DNA of 64,000 bases from Merluccius polli (GCA_030340625.1 JAOPHQ010005176.1:10001-74000), one strand, 5' to 3'; positions 44,845 through 56,605 are shown, counted from the stretch's first letter. The notes: generated from the sequence alone by a model not told the origin. A program made the numbers and translations.

Positions 44845-46130
44845 GGGCCCATTGTGTTCTCAGATGATATTACCTAAGGGCAGCATATACAGTGAAAAAA
44901 GAAGGAGACCAAAACAGCTTCCTTGTGCAACCCCAAAAGAGATGTCATATCTCTGACTCGTAGTCTCCAAGACTAATATAGAATTGCCTCTCCGTAAGGT
45001 ATGTTCGGGACCAGTTTAGGACACGTCCCGAGAGACCAACCCATTTTTCCAGACGATCCAACAGGATGCTATGGTCGATTGTGTCGAAAGTTGCACTCAA
45101 ATCTAAAAGAATAACAATAAGTGAGACCTTGTTTGCGGCAATGTCGAGTCTAAGATCACTAACTATTTTGGTTAATGCTGTCTCTGTGCTGTGGTTGGAT
45201 CTAAAACCAGATTGGAATTCAAAAAGTTGTTTAGTTGGTTAAAAACTACTTTTTCAAGTATCTTGCTCATGAAGGGTTAATTGGATATCGGCCCTTTAAT
45301 TATTTAGGACATTATAATCCAGATTGGGTTTCTTCAATAGCAGTTTCACAACAGCAGTTTTAAATGCATTGGGAATTATTTTTAGGACTGATGTGGAAAC
45401 ACTATTAAAAAAAAAATTAAAATTTTAAAAAATTTGTAGGGACGGGGTTGAGACATCAGGTTGATTGTTTACTATGTGTTATAATTCTGTATAATTCTGT
45501 CGAGTTTTTCATCAGATATTATTAAAATTCGTCATGGTTGCCGGCCTAGTTACAGGACAGACTATGTGGAATACAAGTATTTCTGACAATACCAGTTCTA
45601 ATGGTTATCTTGTCATTAAACAATTGTGCAAATTCCTCACATTTGGAGACAGGTCAGTCTAAAAATGTCAGAGGTTGGTGCAGGATTTGATAACCAATCG
45701 ATAGTTAAAAACAGTACTCTGGAATTCTTGCCATTGTCCGCAATGATCTTTGAAAAGTGAGCTTTTCTTTCAGAACAAATAGCCTTGTTGTAAGTACTAA
45801 TGTGCGCCCTAAAGATGCTACGGCGAATCTCTAGGTTGTTTTCTACATGATCTCTTAAGTGCAGGGATAGTGCTATTTATCCATGGTGATATTTTATTGT
45901 GTGACCTCTTTTGAATCTTCACTGTCTAATGCATTGCTTAAGTTACTATTAAAGGCATCAACCATTTCATGTATCGAGTTGTGTTCACATGGGTCAAAGG
46001 AGTTGTTCATATTTTGGGGCAATTCTGGCAATTTTGCACTTTTTTGTGTTCCTGGAAACAAATGGCAAATAACCAGAGAAATATATAGGTCTGACTGAAG
46101 CCTGGAACGCAATGAGTGAACCTAAGATTC
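44845..46130 (-). pseudogene. LINE ORF2 (reverse transcriptase) pseudogene, L2/CR1-like
   Basis: Minus-strand translations, with frameshifts, follow a LINE ORF2 in order. Pre-RT linker 'YNKAICSERKAHFSKII' and 'SRVLFLTIDWLSNP' lie at about 45690-45810. 'NAFKTAVVKLLLKKPNLD' is at about 45310-45375 and 'MSKILEKVV' at about 45250-45275. RT motif 'LLDLSATFDTIDHSILLDRL' is at about 45055-45115. 'GVAQGSCFGLLLFSLYMLPL' is at about 44880-44940, the usual G-PQGS-LGPLLFSLY block with P and S lost. It stops just before the Y-ADD catalytic box. Frameshifts and stops make it dead. An ORF2 of this kind copies its RNA into the genome; here only the central third survives. Confidence 0.88.
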
Positions 46131-46234
46131 ATATGGAAAACAGACGTTACCTTATTACTCCAGTAAATATAGGCAATCTTAGTAACAACCTGGCAACAGA
46201 AAAGCTTTCTAAATGTAGTCCCATCCGAGTCTGG

Positions 46235-46380
46235 TCCAAGTTGACAGTTATTAACGTTTCGTTTGGCACATTAATTTAGAACGGTGATAAGACTGCTTCG
46301 ACAACCCTGCGTTATCAAATGTTAATCAACACCCCTCCAGCCAATCAGAATTGAGTATTTACCCAGGCCGTGGTATAAAA
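46235..46380 (+). repeat. Dispersed repeat, copy 2 (matches 28342)
   Basis: Same ordered words as 28342-28480, with about 20 extra bases in the middle (46290-46320). It begins about 100 bases beyond the 5' side of the antisense LINE. Confidence 0.75.
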
Positions 46381-48699
46381 TCTCATAGTGTTTGAATTCG
46401 AGCTGAAACAGGGGGTTCACTTACACTTTAAAGAGGGAAGGCCATTAACCTGCTTATACTGAACTGATATATGAGGCTTTTTAGAAGGCATTTTTAATCA
46501 CAGATCACAGGATCATTTAGCCTGGGAACCAGATGAATCTGCAAGCTCATGTTTTATTTGCGAATCGGTAGGTATCGCTAGGTTTCCAATACAATAGGGT
46601 AAAAATGAGAGGCACAGACAAAGAGGAAAGAGAGGTGCATAATCACTCTGCTTAAATGCCCTGTTAAACAAAAAAAATCATGAATTCTAGTAAAGCCAAG
46701 CAGAACAGCGAAATGCAGCCACTGCATAATTTATGAACAGCATGTCAGTCACGTCGAGTCATATAATTATATGCAGAATTTAATTAAAATACTGGTGCTT
46801 TGCCATTCAGAATATTGTGTTATTTTGTGTAAAGGCTTTCAAAATGTAGACTCCAGTGGCCTACCATCGTAAAACTTACCAGATGTTTTGGAGTAATAAA
46901 ATATGTACATACATTTCAAGTCTTTGACATCAAATGGATGCTGATTGAGACTAAATGTGGGAAGTGGAAAACGCAACTGGAATTTGTATCCTCTAAAAAT
47001 CTCTTAAGACCAACAGCTTTGGGCAGGAGTTCAAGCCATAGACATTCTGCTGTAATGGAACCGTTCCATGGCCCTCCCAGCAGACGCTAATGCTCATGTG
47101 AGTAATGGCAGTTTGGGAGGAACCTGTGTGTGCCTGCCCAGACCTGTGTGTGCCATGCCAACACAGGTCTTAGACCTAGCTCCACCGGCGCTATCCAGCT
47201 TCGCATCTAATGAGCCGTTCCATCGACGTTTTCATACGGCTGGGAAATGCTGCCATAATAATCCATGGAAGATGCTCCACAGCCACTGGACGGGGTTTGT
47301 CTGATGGCTCCGTCCAATAAAAAAAAACCTGCAGGACTTCAATGGCGAATTCGATGGCGAACACTAGCATCAACTCACCACTTACTTTCACTCATAAATG
47401 ATGCCATTACTCTTCATATAGTGATGGTTTTCGATGTTCAAAGACACGTTTTTTTTTTTTAGTTCACACAATACATACATTCTATCAGATCCCCAAGTGG
47501 AGAATTTGGAAACCAACCACCTTGGTTCTTTTGACTAACCTGACTAACTATGTGATGGCCCATTGAGAGGTAAGTAATAAGTATAGCTCAGTCCGTTAAT
47601 GTGGTGGGATCCCACGCCAGAGGGGAAGCACTGACTGTCTCCATTGGGAGAAGACATGCATGCAGTGAAGGTGATTGATTGACAACCATGGGTGGACTTG
47701 CTCACGGAGTTTGCGGACAAAGCTTTTATAGGTTTATAGGTCAATCTATGTCCCCATCCTCGTCTGTGGTCATGATGAAATGAATGAGACTGACAGGTGA
47801 GAAATCCCATGTTCACGTCCATTGCTTCCCTCTTGATCAGGAGGAGCAAGGTGAAGCAGTCTGATGCTCACCACATATTTGGTGCAGGCCAAGACCAACG
47901 CCGCATTCACGCCATGTGGGAAGAGTTCCCGATGCTCCAACTTGATAGTGTTCCACGCATATGGGAGATTTGGAAGGAGGGACGTGACGTTGTACGGCCC
48001 ATTGAAAATATGTTATCCGGCAAAAAAACAAACCATTGGGTGGGGGTTGATTCGATGATGTATCATGATTGTTAATAATAATAACTATCTATCAAATTAA
48101 CCATAAACATAAATACATACATACAAATACATAACAAACAAGATATTTTTATATCTTTGAGATACATTTTTTATTTGATTGATAAATGAGTTCTGCCCAA
48201 GTCGGAGATATGGGATCTGTCTGTAAGCTCTGACTGGGAAATGAAACTTGGAAGGTGACAAAAACTTTTTCCCACATCCCAAGGTGGGAATTACGGTTAC
48301 TGTGAGATGGTGCGAACGGACCACAATGCAGGCCCACAGGGTAAAAAGGAAAAAAACAGGAAAAATGAATATGTATTGCTTAGAAATCTGTAAAAAACAA
48401 CCAAAAATACAATGTTTAGACACTTGTAGTCAATATTCAATCTTTCTTGCCATGTGAAAAACATTTTCTAATGTAGAAATATAGAAATCCTTTGGAAAAT
48501 CAATATATATTGAGAGTATTGCAATCGGTGCCTCCCAGGTTCAATAAATAAAGGTATTCTAGATTCCCCTATTTTTTTTGTGTGTGATCCTTTCATCAAG
48601 TATTAAAAAAACGACAGATATTTGATCTAGGCTATAACATGATAGAGATATGTCATATGTGATCTTAAAACGGGACATAATAATAATAATAATAATTAA
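46381..48699. other. Non-coding stretch, nothing firm
   Basis: Unique sequence with a T11 run (47450-47460). 47860-48310 contains text such as 'GCATTCACGCCATG' and 'AAGTCGGAGATATGGGA', of the sort seen in fish short interspersed DNA elements, but no ends can be defined. Frames of up to 108 codons have no domain. Confidence 0.4.
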
Positions 48700-48745
48700 T
48701 TACATTTATATAGCGCTTTTCAAGACACCCAAAGCGCTTTACATA
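48676..48745. repeat. Repeat tail with AGCGCTTT hairpin and (AAT)n
   Basis: AAT repeat (48679-48697) followed by ATTTATATAGCGCTTTT and AAAGCGCTTTACATAG, an inverted AGCGCTTT / AAAGCGCT pair (48712-48719 and 48731-48738) that is a very common dispersed sequence in fish and other animals. TG and G runs follow (48746-48773). Confidence 0.7.
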
Positions 48746-48928
48746 GTGTGTGTGTGTGTGTGTGGGGGGGGGGATATGACACCTCATCTGCTACCAGTGT
48801 GTATACATACCACTCGCCAATTAATTTGAGGACACGATGACTAATCATTAAAAAAAACCTCAAGTATAAAAAACCTTAAGTATGCAGACAGCAACGTAAA
48901 GAAGCACCCAGGCTTATAACGCACAGAA

Positions 48929-49187
48929 TTGGACAGCCATTGCCTTGTGACCTATGATGCTCATTCAAGAGGCATGCATCCTCCACACATTGGATGTTTA
49001 CGGCTCGCTGGTCCCCTAGCATGGGCAGCAGGAGTGATCGATATGGCCCCCTCTTTTAATGCCTCACTTCACAACTGTCTGCTCCTGCAGTCTGGGGATA
49101 ACTTGACATGCCTACACGACGCTGCAAACAAAGTTGGAGCAGCAGAGATGAGTTGGAAAAGGGAAATTAAACTTCACTTTGCCAAAG
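48929..49187 (+). other. Weak exon-like frame ending at a splice-donor word
   Basis: A frame open over about 120 codons (48929-49297) contains CCAAAGGTAAGT at about 49180-49191, a strong donor consensus. An acceptor-like GGACAG lies at about 48928-48934. The encoded sequence has no domain I know. It may be a non-coding transcript exon or chance. Confidence 0.18.
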
Positions 49188-49197
49188 GTAAGTCGTT

Positions 49198-49438
49198 TTT
49201 TAAGGTTTTATCAATATCTCAGAAGTATTCATTTTTCATATTTAACAAATCGTTCCTCTATATATGGTCAAAAGGAATAATAATGTATGTATTGTGATTT
49301 TACACATTTCTCTCTAGGACAGATTGATGTATATGTACTGCAATAAATACGTAATACTTTCTCTCCAAGTTCGCCTCGTCCTTCTGACACTACTGTCCCC
49401 ATAAGGATCTCATCTGGGATTTGTACCACCTTGCTGTT
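49198..49438. other. Non-coding stretch, nothing recognised
   Basis: AT-rich unique sequence. Confidence 0.5.
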
Positions 49439-49453
49439 GGGGGGGGGGGGGGG
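49439..49453. repeat. (G)15 homopolymer
   Basis: Uninterrupted guanine run. Confidence 0.95.
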
Positions 49454-49967
49454 TCATGGAGGGTGAACTTTCCCACTGAGGGCTCTCAAGCCGTGGTCTT
49501 GATTCCTTCTGACACCCAAGCATGGACTGAACCGGACTGCTACAGTGATTAATTATGTATGGCGTGATGATTTTTTCACGATTTTGCTGAAAGCAAGAAT
49601 ACTCACAGTTATAGACATGTCATTCATCTCAATGGTCTAGACGTGGTTATTAACCACTGTTACATTATCCTGCCAATCATCTTAAAATAGGCAGATCTTT
49701 TAGGATCAGTACAACTTGTGGGGTAATGTGTCATGGTTCAGGCTCAGGTTAAAATATGAAATATTAATTTGAAGCTTTTGCCACACTGAAATGTGCAGCT
49801 CCTCATTGGAATGCAGAGATATACACAAAAAACAGTTTGACTTTATTTTGCAAAAAATAATGGCTTCGCTAGGCTACAATTTAAATGGACTTGTGATTTC
49901 CATTTTTCATTAACTTTATATCTTTTGAACAAAACAAGTTATTGTTACCTCCCACCAAATGCTGCAA

Positions 49968-49970
<3 letters not shown>
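49454..49970. other. Non-coding stretch, nothing recognised
   Basis: Unique sequence. Confidence 0.5.

Positions 49971-50009
<39 letters not shown>
49971..50009. repeat. (GT)19 microsatellite
   Basis: Perfect GT run; a second interrupted one at 50110-50161 mixes CA and GT. Confidence 0.95.
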
Positions 50010-50304
50010 TTATTTGCAGTGAGGAAGGCAGCAGAAGGGATGCTGTTTGAAATGGTGGTGCGTAATGGGACATGGAAAGAGGAGCCTTTTTTTTGTATCT
50101 GCATAAGTGAGGGTGCGCATGTGCACGCGCACACACACGTGTGCGTGTGTGTTTGTGTGTGAGAGCTATAGGCTGCAGTTGATCATGCATTTCATAATCA
50201 TTAGATGAGGTGCCGTCTCACAGGAGAGCTGTGCTTGTTTATGTCCGGGCACAGTCCTGGACAGCTGTTAAATAAATGAAGAGAAAGTAACGTCCTGGGA
50301 ATGA

Positions 50305-50322
50305 GGGGGGGGGGGGGGGGGG
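50305..50322. repeat. (G)18 homopolymer
   Basis: Uninterrupted guanine run. Confidence 0.95.
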
Positions 50323-50879
50323 TCTACACCCGCCTCTCTGCTGACTCTCAGGTATATTTTATTTTCTATGCATTTTTTTTCTTTTACCTTCATGCTTTAA
50401 TTTTTGTATTGTTTATATGTTTTATTTAGCCATTCATCATGTGACAACTTCCTCTTGAATGTATTTTTGTCACGGTAATAGAGTTTTCTCTGATTAATCT
50501 TTCACCCAATTTCTTTTTTTCTTCTCTTCTTCTTACTCCACAGCACACCACCCCCCACACCCACCCACCCCGTACTTATTTAATTTGAGAAACGATCTGT
50601 AAGAAATGCTCAAGATAATAAATGTTTTCTCTGGTGGGACACGCTTTGCTTCAGCCTATATCCATCTTGAGGAAAACAGTAACCCCTCCTGTACCCGGCT
50701 GATTTGGTTACGCGTGTGTGTGCATACGTGCAATCAAATAACAGGAGAGTAATGTTGACCTTGTCTGGGGATTCAACGGAGACATAGTTCATGTTACACA
50801 TTCATACAATTACGGGGCGGGGTGTCTTCCGTGGGCCTCCATACAAATTAATTATTTATAATCCCCCCACCATCACTAC
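50323..50879. other. Non-coding stretch, nothing recognised
   Basis: T-rich then C-rich unique sequence. Confidence 0.5.
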
Positions 50880-51345
50880 AACCCCCTTTTTCAAATACGA
50901 CCCTGTCAGGAAATATGTAGGCCTACAATAAAATATATGTCTGGTGATGACAAACAATTAGCGTTTCCTTCAGTGTCCCTGATGAACATTAAACAACATG
51001 AGATGAACACTAGCAAGAAATACATCGAGTGGTTGCATCAGGATGCTAATAGGATGTGCTAATAATGACAGAAGGGAATGCAGATGCAGATGAGTGTCTG
51101 CGGTGAGGGACACAGGAAGAGCTGCTCTGCTCCGTTCTATTCCCGCTCACACAATACACTTAGGCTTGCGTAACCATAATCCTTATTGTCTGCAATTAAT
51201 GAGTTTCTCTCATATTGAGAAACATGCAAAATGGAGATTTCTGGTTTATAGACTGCAATTACAGAGTAGGCTGAGGGATATGAAACCCTAATTATGTACT
51301 ATCATTATTGTCATGGCGACTGCAGCACTTGACTTGGTATGCACG
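50880..51345. promoter_or_regulatory. Enhancer-like unique island
   Basis: Repeat-free segment with 'AAACAATTAGCG' (50952-50963), 'CTGCAATTAATGAG' (51190-51203), 'GACTGCAATTACAG' (51250-51263), 'CCTAATTATG' (51286-51295) and an inverted GTTTCTC / GAGAAAC pair (about 51204-51225). Four to five homeodomain-type cores in about 350 bp. Candidate conserved non-coding element. Confidence 0.4.
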
Positions 51346-52109
51346 TATAAGAAGTAGAGGGAGACACAATTGTGGGTCAAAAAGTATAATCAAAAGATAA
51401 GGGCAAGAGAAGATATTTGTCAAAAAAGTGAAAATAAATTGCCTTTCCATTTTGTTTTTTTATAAAAAAGGTGACATAAATTATTTATCCCAAAATAATA
51501 AACATGTAGTAAAACAACAGCATACATTTCTGATGCTATGTAATTTACATTGCTAAATATGCATTGCATATATGCACTGCAATTCGTATTATTATATATT
51601 TATGAAGTTAAGGAATGGGAATGGGACAGATGAGGTCATAGAGTTACAAGGTGAATCTAAGTCATAAAAATTGTTTGCGCTTGCAAAACAAGCAAAACAA
51701 CAAATCAGCATATTTGGTTTGCAACGCTTTTCAACTCTACTGCACAGTACTGGGAAATCACTGCAGATCACTTTTGAAAGAACATAGAAAGCACATATAC
51801 CGTATGTCAAACACATATCTCACCACTTATCTCTTGTACATGAATGCACAAACATGCGCGTGTGCACACACACTTGCACACACATACAGCCATGCATACA
51901 TATATGAAAACAGTCACCTGGAAACACTCCAGGAATCTCACTTTGTTGTTGAATTGAATCTGCTTTGGTTTTACAGCAGGCACAGGCCCTATTGGTAGCA
52001 GCACAATTATCTCCTTACACCTCAGGGTTTTCCCTTCCTACTCTCGGACACAATCACCCACACACACACACACACATACAATCAGTGCATCCAAAGAGCA
52101 CCATGTGCA
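51346..52109. other. Non-coding stretch, nothing recognised
   Basis: AT-rich unique sequence with a CA tract at 52059-52076 and an interrupted CA stretch at 51860-51890. Frames of up to 115 codons have no domain. Confidence 0.5.
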
Positions 52110-52340
52110 TTGTGTTGAGTGAGCCTGGCTGTGTGTCATAATGAAGCAGGCAAGGCAAGCATAGAAGCTCTGCCAGAACAGAGCCTGCATGCGGCTGCTC
52201 CATGGACAATAGGGCCCCTTTTAAAATAAAACCCCAGTCAGATTCATGCACAGGTATAGGCCTCTTCAGATCTGAGTCACAATCACACATTCCACTTTAA
52301 TGTCATCCGCTGATAAATGATATCCCCAGAAGGCTGTAGG
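52110..52340. promoter_or_regulatory. Enhancer-like unique island
   Basis: Complex, repeat-free sequence including 'CCGCTGATAAATGATATCC' (52307-52325) and a GGGCCCCTTTTAAAATAAAA stretch (52212-52231). Candidate only. Confidence 0.2.
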
Positions 52341-52459
52341 GATTTGCTAATGCTGCGGTTCGGCCTTTTTTGTGTTGCCAACAATGTGTGTTTGGTAAAT
52401 AATGAAAAAGGGGAAAATGCATTTCCTTTAATCATTGGCATGCCTCTTTGTGTACCTAG

Positions 52460-52620
52460 AATACACTGTACAAACACTGCTTTTACGGAAAAACTGTGGC
52501 AGCTGTGGTCGGCAGAATAATTTTGTAAAATATACGGTAAAAATGTAAACTTTACAGAACAACCCGTACATTCTACAGTTTAACTGTTGTAATCTACAAA
52601 AAAATCAATTTTAAACTAGT
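52460..52620. repeat. Dispersed fish repeat ('tttacggtaaaaa' type), decayed
   Basis: Words ACTGTGGCAGCTGTGGTCGG (52491-52510) and repeated TTTAC/GTAAA and CTACAG blocks resemble an abundant fish repeat built from 'ttacagtaaaa' and 'ggcagctgtgg' phrases, thought to derive from a DNA transposon. Ends not definable. Confidence 0.55.
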
Positions 52621-53883
52621 AAATTCAACAGCCCTTTACTGCTAAATTAGAATGACCACGGTGCTATTGAACTAATTATTTCAGTAAGATTGACATGCAG
52701 TTGTCACTTATTGTACATTGAATCCCATTCAATTTCCCTGAAAAAAATATCAAACAAACAACATTGTTTACCTGTAAAAGCCTCATTATAAGACTGAACC
52801 TTTCTGCAAATTGTACTCAAAAGTTGTTTATAATGTGGTGTCTTTTGAAGTATTGATGACAAGAGTTTACAGTGAAATCAACATCTAAATACTGCAATTA
52901 AAATGTGTGTAAATATATTCATTATTACAATTTAAAGGCATTCATTCCTGTTATATGACTGCTATCTAATATCAATCTCCAATATAAACTGTAAAAAATA
53001 ATTTTCATTGCCTGTTGGGATTATTGATCTTCGATCTTGATGATGATTAGTTCTAAACTGCACTGCCTTCTTATAGATGTTTGACTTTTACCAGAAATGT
53101 GAAACATGTAACAGTGTACACAGATGAAGCATTTAAAAATTGAAAAGCGAAGCTAGATATACCTTAAGAGTTACTGCACTGAAAGATCATTTTAAAAAAT
53201 CCGATAACCTTTCTAAGAATGTATTATCCTCAAAGCAGTGAATACAAAAATATGTCATTTCTCAATATGCATATTTGGAAAGACAGAGAAAGAAGGAAAA
53301 TAGACAGAGGGCAAGAAGGACAATTAAGGGGTTATTTATGAATAAATGTAATAATTTGTAACAGCCTTTAAGGATTACTGCATTTCCGTATTAGAATAAA
53401 TAGAACAAATGTACCAATACCTTCAAACATGCTCTTCAAATTGAGGTACAGGAACACGTGGGCTTCACGTGAAAACGGGATTTGTTTGTCTCCACTTTAA
53501 TGCCCTTCTCTGGGTCGATGGAGAAAAAAAACCTTGGGAAATAGAAGAAAAACGGACAACAAATGTATTAATAATAAAATAGCTTCATTTACAACAAAAA
53601 AACCTCACAATCAATCATAATTTTTTTATTCAAGCCATTATTTTAAAGCCGCTTTAATGTAGGCTCATGAATAAAAGAACGCCGGAGTCTAACAAGCGCT
53701 GCGGATAACAATGCAGCAAGAAATAGTTCTCCGTAGTGGCACAGTATCGTACATTCAGAAGTAGCCATCTTGACTCTGTAGCTCTCTATACGCAGCATCT
53801 CAACTAGTACATGTTTTATGAGTGCCGCCTCATGGTATAAAGTAGCAGACATATAAATGATGGAACACAACACACTTAAAACA
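52621..53883. other. Non-coding stretch, nothing recognised
   Basis: AT-rich unique sequence; possible further decayed repeat of the preceding type up to about 53140. Confidence 0.45.
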
Positions 53884-53905
53884 GGGTTAGCCCTAACGCT
53901 AACCC
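53884..53905. repeat. Telomere-like palindrome
   Basis: GGGTTAGC (53884-53891) and GCTAACCC (53898-53905) enclose CCTAAC: head-to-head degenerate telomere-type repeats, too short to be a fusion scar with confidence. Confidence 0.6.
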
Positions 53906-53984
53906 TAAAAAGGTAAAATGAAAAGTCCTCTAACCCCAAAGTTACTGCAGCAGCTACTTTAGATTTATTTCCGATCAGTTAAGT

Positions 53985-55190
53985 GAAAATGTTGGATAAA
54001 GCCAATCAAAGGTTTATGCAAGCTCTGATGGGTAATGGATGTTGAAGCAATAATAGCTCCCAAATATCAGGCACAGGGCAGAGATGGAGGGGATGTTGTT
54101 GTGTACAATATTTCGATCCACACTCAGCATGAACTGTCCTGAAGAATAGCAGGATCATCCTAAAAAGAAAAAAACAACAACAAAAAAACGAACAAAAAAA
54201 CCCCAAAAACAAACATTTCATGAAAAAAATGTAGTTCATGGTCAATTTATTGCTTACTATTAATACAGAAATAAGTGTATGTGCAGGTTTAAGGGAGAGA
54301 AATGTAAGGCATGTTAAGGAGCCTTAAGAGCTTACAGTAACAAAAAAAAATTGTACAACATGATTTTGTGTCCAAAAAGATGGAAAAGAGTAAAAAAACA
54401 AATGAAGACAGAATAGAGAAATACAATTGAGAAAATGAAAGAAAGAAAAATAATGTTAAATTACCACACACAACAATGGTTGGAGTCAAGTGAACTTGGC
54501 CCATCTGTACTTCCCCTGTGTCCTCCACATAACAGAACATTGTGTCTTCCTTCTCATCAAAGTAGGACAGCAGCACCATCTCTTTGACGTCTTCAGAGCA
54601 ACCACTCAACTCTCTTCTCTTTACTTTAAACTTTGCTACAGCCTGTAGGAACTGTTTGTTCTTGTGCTCACACACAGTATCCATGTAGTCCAGGAGCCGT
54701 TTCCCCTTCAGATCCACGTTCCGTGTGAAAGTTTCTTTAAGCCCAATTCTGGTTAGTTACTTGAAGACTGCCATGCCAAGTTCATCAAACTAAAACGGCT
54801 ACTCTTCTAGGAGGTATTATTATATTTTTCCCCTGGTTGACTTGTTTACGCTGTGTGTAGAAAGTCAACTTCATTAGAAGTTTGGCCTCCTCTGGATTTG
54901 GATCAGTTTGCTGAGACATCCTCTCCAGTATTTCGTTCTTCTCCTGCTGGCTCTCTGGGGTCTCTCCAAGGGGCAGGAATTTTAAATCCCACTTAATGCA
55001 GCCATAAGTGACCTGGATTGCTGCTCTCCATTCTGGAGGGTTGTCTGTGTCAGACTCATCAGTGCTATTTCATTTTCTTATTGATGGGATTGTAGATCGC
55101 TTCACATTCTCTATCCTATTTTGCAATTGCTTGACTACAGAGTGATATCCTGTCCCAATCACATCTCCCCCTATTATGTCGTGGTGTGCA
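53985..55190 (-). pseudogene. SAMD3-like repeat-gene family pseudogene
   Basis: Minus-strand translation matches, in order, the C-terminal half of the many fish proteins named 'sterile alpha motif domain-containing protein 3-like'. The blocks are 'WRAAIQVTYGCIKWDLKFLP' (about 54970-55030), 'GETPESQQEKNEI' then 'MSQQTDPNPEEAKLLM', 'FYTQRKQVNQGKN' (about 54830-54870), 'LGMAVFK' stop 'LTRIGLKETFTRN' (about 54715-54775) and 'VDLKGKRLLDYMDTV' to 'TPTIVVCG' (54465-54720). A GTAATT donor follows at 54461-54464, then a possible acceptor near 54161 and a last exon 'GSYYCFNIHYPSELA' (54017-54065) ending in TAA. Frameshifts and stops make it dead. The N-terminal SAM domain is missing. Function of the family is unknown to me; its copy number suggests mobile behaviour. 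Confidence 0.82.
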
Positions 55191-55530
55191 GAGATTTAAC
55201 ACTTAAATAAACACTTCCTTGATTCCAAATATTCTTGGATTTCAATGTCAAGATAGGCTACCTGTGACAATGGAATCTTTTGCCGCCAAATCATATCAAC
55301 AATATCTTTAAGTTAGAGAGTTAACTGCCAGACCTCATCTTCTGGATTTTGCACTTTGTCACCAATTAATACAGGCAGCAACCTTAAGAAATTCCAGTTC
55401 TGAATGGCTTGACCGAAAGCTTGGGCACCTTTTTTTGATCCTTCGGGGCGAGGGATTTTGTAAGGGGGGAGCAGTGTAGCAAACCTGTTAAAATGTGTGT
55501 TATTATGTTCATTAGTATTGTTAAGCACCA
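55191..55530 (-). pseudogene. Fragment of a second fish repeat-gene family
   Basis: Minus strand: 'YKIPRPEGSKKGAQAFGQAI' then 'QNWNFLRLLPVLIGDKV' then 'NPEDEVWQLTL' (55313-55445), a stop, then 'LKDIVDMIWRQKI' and 'VAYLDIEIQEYLESRKCLF' (about 55205-55310). This order matches uncharacterised, highly multiplied fish proteins that continue with a PKHH-type block; here that block is lost and the sequence runs straight into the SAMD3-like pseudogene. Both are on the same strand, so they may have been neighbours in one mobile unit or were joined by deletion. Function unknown. Confidence 0.75.
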
Positions 55531-56078
55531 GTGTTAATGTGCTCAGTGACCCTGTGGTTGGTTAGAGGCAAGGGGGGAGGCGGGTCAAGGGAGTGACGTT
55601 TTGGAGGTGTTGGGGTTGTTGTTGTGGTTCCGGTTGGAAGGTTAAAGGGGGAGAGCGGGAGAAGAGAGGTTGTTCATGGAATTAATTACATTAAATTGAG
55701 TGTTATTTGAAATGGGTTTGAGTTGAGTTAAGAGTTAAAAAGAGTTAAAGGAATCACCTGTTGGGATAGAGGTGTTAATACATGGGATTTAAAATACAAG
55801 GAGGTAATAGGATTAAAATATTCTCATTACCAACATAAATATGTGTTAAATTTTTAAATAGTAATACATTAATAGATACCTGATACGAACCTGATACTGA
55901 ACCAAAATAGTATTCTAACTTAGAAATAAAAATAGAACGTAAATAGAGTAAATCTGACTTGACGGGTGACCTCATTTCTGTTATTGAAAAAAGGGAAAGA
56001 TATGTAATTTTGTTTTAAAGAGAACATAAATTACATATTTTATTCTTACCTTTCAAACCCTTTTTCTCCCTCGCTATT
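55531..56078. other. Non-coding stretch, nothing recognised
   Basis: G-rich then AT-rich unique sequence between two dead mobile-type genes. Confidence 0.5.
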
Positions 56079-56605
56079 GTGCTGCAGGGCGACACTCTCG
56101 CTCCCTCCCTCTTCATTATTGTACTCGACCACACATTGAGGAAGGCCATCACTGGACGGCCTTCAACACTAATGACGTATGTCGTGTGCACCAGCAGTGG
56201 AGAGACCCTCAAAGTGGAGGAAGACTTCAGCTACCATAGTGCCTGGATCTCATCCACCCTGAAGGACCTCAAAACTAGAAGGAGGAAGCTCAGGAAGATC
56301 AAGCCAACCTCTTCGTCTCCACTGTCAAATCCGTCCTGCTGTATGGGGTAGAGACATGGACACTCACCGCTGCCCAGAAAAAAAAAGATAAACAATACGT
56401 CAAAGGAGCCGGAGGCTCGCCGGCCATAGCGTGTGCCGTCCTGGCTTCATCGCTTCAAAACATGTCCTCTGGGATCCCATGCATGGTAACGCCACACGTG
56501 GTGCTTGGAGGATAATATACGTGGGACGTGCTGGAGAAGGACACTGGCTATGTGTGGAGAGATGTCATCTCAAGAGCCATAGTCGCCCCAGTGCCCCGTT
56601 CACAT
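56079..56605 (+). pseudogene. LINE ORF2 C-terminal pseudogene with catalytic segment deleted
   Basis: Plus-strand translations in changing frames: 'LQGDTLAPSLFIIVLDHTLRK' core (56079-56140, shown as QGDTLAPSLF), then directly 'LMTYVV' and 'LKVEEDFSYHSAWISSTLKD' (56170-56265), 'VSTVKSVLLYGVETWTLTAA' (56318-56377), 'FIASKHVLWDPMHGNATRG' (about 56440-56500) and 'VLEKDTGYVWRD' (56530-56565). In intact relatives the Y/F-ADD catalytic box lies between the first two blocks; here it is missing, so about 100 residues are deleted. The LLYG-ETWT and ASK-VLW-P-HG blocks identify a non-LTR retrotransposon with this type of C-terminus; clade is not certain (RTE-like or relatives). Confidence 0.85.
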
